Part shown: piece by piece, positions 5,815 through 7,696 of the stretch | How positions within the stretch are numbered: the first letter of the stretch is position 1 | How the letters are laid out: every line of letters begins with the position of its first letter | Assembly: GCF_938045225.1 (NCBI RefSeq) | Contig: NZ_CALINL010000038.1 | Location: forward strand, 1-7,696 | Source of the DNA: an uncultured Campylobacter sp. | Lineage (GTDB): Bacteria > Campylobacterota > Campylobacteria > Campylobacterales > Campylobacteraceae | Direction: 5' to 3' | DNA length: 7,696 nt | The notes under the pieces: generated by a model | The model's input: the letters and a program-made list of their open reading frames with translations, nothing else | What the model was told of the DNA's origin: nothing | Databases searched by the model: none | Translations under genes and position numbers: made by a program

Positions 5815-7206
5815 ATGTTTCGAGATGATTTTTACCGCACAAATGAGCGCTTGGACGCTTTGGGTTTTGGTACAAATTTGATAGGCAGAAAAACGGCGGC
5901 AAACTCGGCCCAAACAAACGCCGCAAACTTTGGCTTAAATTTGGCTCGTAAAACGGAGGCAAATTTAACTCGCGCAAATTTAACCGAGCAAAACGCGCGG
6001 GTAAATTTAAGCTCAAATCTAAGAGCGAGCGAGACGGCTACGTCAGAAACGCTCGGGTTTTGCCAAAACGCGAGTCAAATTTACGCCAAAGATAAATTTG
6101 CCGAAACGAGCGTAAATTTAACCGCAAACGAAGCAAATTCGAGCGGGTTTTCGCGGGGTAAATTTAACGAAATCGCCGTGCGGGAGAGCGAACTTAGCGG
6201 CTTGCAAAACGCAAATTTAACGCAGATAAAAACCGTCGATATCCACTCGCATTTGCTTAGCGCGGACGTGAAATTCGACCGATTTTACGACAAACTAGCG
6301 CTTGCGTTTTTTGCTAAGAAATTCGACATAAACAGGCGCGAGCTTATAAAAAACGGCTTTGAGGGCTACAAAAGCAACTTCGCGCGGCTGATTAAAAGCT
6401 CAAATTTCGTCCAAAAATCCGTAGTTTTCGGCGTCGATGCAAAATTTGACGCGAGCGGAAACCTCGTGCACAAGGACAAAACCGTCTGCGCCTCAAACGA
6501 GGATGTTTTTGCCTTTTACGAGCAAAATCCAAACGAGGTCATACCGTTTTTTAGCGTAAATCCAAACCGCAAAGACGCGCTAAATCTGATCGAAAAGTAC
6601 CACAAAATGGGCTTTAAGGGCGGCAAGCTACTGCACTCGTACTGGGAGACGAATCTAAACGACAAGCGCTATGAGCCCTATTTTAGGCTACTTAGCGAGC
6701 TTGGGCTGCCGCTAGTGATCCACGTGGGCGACGAAAACTCGCTGGCGTCAAATAAGGCGCTTGAGAGTATCGAGCAACTAAAATCCCCGCTAAATCTTGG
6801 TTGCCGTATCGTCTGCGCTCACATGGGCGCCTCAAGCGACGGCGCTTTTACGGTGCTTTCCAGGGACCCCGAAAAATTCGGCGCCAACTACTTCACTCTA
6901 CTTCGTTGGCTGCGCGAGTTTGACGGGCTTTACGCCGACGTTTCGGCGCTGCTGTGCATAAACAAGGCCCGTATCCTGCCGCATCTAAAAACCCAAACGC
7001 AAATCCACGACAAAATCCTTTTCGGCACCGATTTTCCCGTACCTTTTAGCGTGATTTTAAGCAGCTACGACCTGCCGTTTTGCAAGCGTCTCACGCTAAA
7101 CCGCATCCAAAATCCGCTCGATCGCTACGTGCGCGCGATGAGTTTGTATTTTGGCGAGGATTCGCCGATTTTTAGTAACTATAAAAAGATTTTGGGGGAG
7201 ATTTAA
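5815..7206 (+). CDS. Amidohydrolase (TIM-barrel metal hydrolase, amidohydrolase-2-like) with a low-complexity N-terminal extension, 463 residues
   Basis: The catalytic barrel occupies about residues 138-460. The expected ligands are visible: HSH (H144, H146) after VDI, a lysine-rich GFKGGKLLH strand (266-274), H303 in VIHVGDE, H336 in CAHMG and D406 in LFGTDFPVP. This order fits the amidohydrolase-2 / TatD-like superfamily, which hydrolyses amide or related bonds or decarboxylates small molecules; the substrate cannot be read from sequence. Family members usually begin close to the HxH motif, so about 135 residues here are extra. That extension is rich in Asn, Ala, Leu, Thr and Ser with recurrent NL dipeptides, has no signal peptide, and is encoded by DNA with ten AAATTT words against two in the rest of the gene. 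The enzyme should be cytoplasmic. The gene diverges from the merR-aas operon, 131 bases from the regulator start, and ends before a strong terminator. Confidence 0.88.
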   Translation: MFRDDFYRTNERLDALGFGTNLIGRKTAANSAQTNAANFGLNLARKTEANLTRANLTEQNARVNLSSNLRASETATSETLGFCQNASQIYAKDKFAETSVNLTANEANSSGFSRGKFNEIAVRESELSGLQNANLTQIKTVDIHSHLLSADVKFDRFYDKLALAFFAKKFDINRRELIKNGFEGYKSNFARLIKSSNFVQKSVVFGVDAKFDASGNLVHKDKTVCASNEDVFAFYEQNPNEVIPFFSVNPNRKDALNLIEKYHKMGFKGGKLLHSYWETNLNDKRYEPYFRLLSELGLPLVIHVGDENSLASNKALESIEQLKSPLNLGCRIVCAHMGASSDGAFTVLSRDPEKFGANYFTLLRWLREFDGLYADVSALLCINKARILPHLKTQTQIHDKILFGTDFPVPFSVILSSYDLPFCKRLTLNRIQNPLDRYVRAMSLYFGEDSPIFSNYKKILGEI

Positions 7207-7210
7207 TCCG

Positions 7211-7294
7211 AAATTTGAGCGCAAATTTGACGATCGGAGCGCTAAATTTAACTCACAAATTTAAAGGCAAATTTGAGCGCGGCGGGTAAAATTT
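7211..7294. repeat. Cluster of six AAATTT words between genes
   Basis: AAATTT occurs at 7211, 7223, 7244, 7257, 7269 and 7289, mostly as AAATTTGA or AAATTTAA in the same orientation and spaced 12-21 bases. The stretch lies between the amidohydrolase stop and its terminator. No reading frame with a ribosome site is visible. It could be a protein-binding array, a modification-site cluster, or simply the typical intergenic DNA of this genome. Confidence 0.6.
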
Positions 7295-7308
7295 GCACGC
7301 ATTATCAA

Positions 7309-7344
7309 GGCGACTAGCGCAAAACACGCTATCGCCGCCTTTTT
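7309..7344 (+). terminator. Strong Rho-independent terminator of the amidohydrolase gene
   Basis: GGCGA-C-TAGCG (7309-7319) pairs with CGCTA-TCGCC (7327-7336) as a ten-pair, GC-rich stem with one bulged C and a seven-base A-rich loop. Five T residues follow at 7340-7344. It reads out of the amidohydrolase gene. The right arm of the stem contains the stop codon of the convergent gene at 7329. Confidence 0.8.
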
Positions 7345-7685
7345 ATTCGCCCTTTTCTCGGCTGTTTAGAATACGAGTCGTCGTCCCTGTCAAAATCCTT
7401 ATCCTTAAGCATCCAATAAATCGCCGCAAAAATTACGCCAAACAACAAAAACTCCGTAAGATAGTGCGACCCGCTACCTCGCAGTATGAGAAAGCATGCG
7501 ATAAGACCGCCAAGATACGAATACGATACCTTGCCCAAAAAGTTTCCAAGCTTAGCAAAGCCCAAATTTAAAGCCGCCGAACCCAGCACAAATACTATAA
7601 TCCCGTAAAACAATCCCATTATAAAAATATAGCCCGGATCGGGAACGTAGGCTTCGTCGCTTTGCTCTATATCAAATTCTATCAT
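7329..7685 (-). CDS. Small hypothetical membrane protein with three helices, 118 residues
   Basis: The frame runs from ATG at 7683-7685 to TAG at 7329-7331. Three hydrophobic segments are visible at about 19-44, 55-69 and 76-93, after an acidic N-terminal stretch (EFDIEQSDEAYVPDP). The tail is an acidic patch (DKDFDRDDD, 95-103) followed by a very basic end (RKGRIKRRR). By the positive-inside rule the C-terminus is probably cytoplasmic. I recognise no family. AGG six bases before the ATG is a plausible but weak ribosome site. The frame is open to the window edge only 11 bases upstream, so a longer N-terminus or overlap with a preceding gene cannot be excluded. It converges on the amidohydrolase gene, and its stop lies inside that gene's terminator stem. 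Confidence 0.75.
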   Translation of the reverse strand: MIEFDIEQSDEAYVPDPGYIFIMGLFYGIIVFVLGSAALNLGFAKLGNFLGKVSYSYLGGLIACFLILRGSGSHYLTEFLLFGVIFAAIYWMLKDKDFDRDDDSYSKQPRKGRIKRRR

Positions 7686-7696
7686 CTTACGCCTAA

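Noticed and set aside
5798..6016. 72-codon - strand frame opposite the amidohydrolase N-terminus
   Set aside because: Antisense shadow over the repeat-rich extension and its ribosome site, with no start signals of its own.
5950..6145. Campylobacter-type N-glycosylation sequons (EANLT at residues 48-52 and EANSS at 106-110) in the amidohydrolase extension
   Set aside because: They fit the D/E-x-N-x-S/T pattern, but the protein has no signal peptide and should stay in the cytoplasm, and the Asn-rich repeats would create such matches by chance.
7211..7294. CRISPR-like array
   Set aside because: The repeated unit is only about 6-8 bases with irregular spacing, and there are no spacer-sized unique segments or cas genes.

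Overview
The window looks like chromosomal DNA of a Campylobacter species, probably one of the moderately GC-rich, oral-type species (C. showae / rectus / curvus / concisus group). The evidence is the very frequent word AAATTT (as AAATTTGA or AAATTTAA) between genes, codon use mixing TTA/TTG and AAA with GC-rich codons, AAGGA-type ribosome binding sites, and a fused phospholipid-repair protein of a type I recall from Campylobacter. The genus call is fairly confident; the species is a guess.

Layout, left to right. Positions 1-146 hold the end of a + strand membrane protein, followed by a hairpin that could end its transcript. Positions 147-1392 are an AT-rich accessory patch read on the - strand. 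It holds an intact 280-codon gene with a TTG start (single membrane anchor plus extracytoplasmic domain, no family recognised), a 43-codon small gene, and a start-site relic. The relic and the 280-codon gene share an exact 26-base direct repeat covering the Shine-Dalgarno sequence, the TTG start and the first five codons, so this patch appears to have been duplicated or exchanged as a module.

Positions 1554-5683 are a tight two-gene operon on the - strand: a MerR-type regulator, then a 1160-residue three-part protein joined to it by an ATGA overlap. The large protein combines an LplT-like lysophospholipid transporter, a lysophospholipid acyltransferase and an acyl-ACP synthetase, so one polypeptide could bring lysophospholipid in, activate a fatty acid and re-acylate the lipid.

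Divergent from this operon, a near-consensus sigma70 promoter (TTGACA, 17 bases, TATGAT) drives an amidohydrolase (5815-7206) whose metal ligands are all visible. Its first ~135 residues are a low-complexity extension packed with AAATTT words. The gene ends in an AAATTT-rich spacer and a strong Rho-independent terminator, whose stem contains the stop codon of a convergent small three-helix membrane protein (7329-7685).

The best leads are the 26-base module repeat around the AT-rich gene, and the AAATTT-built N-terminal extension. I see no tRNA, rRNA, CRISPR array, transposase or phage gene.
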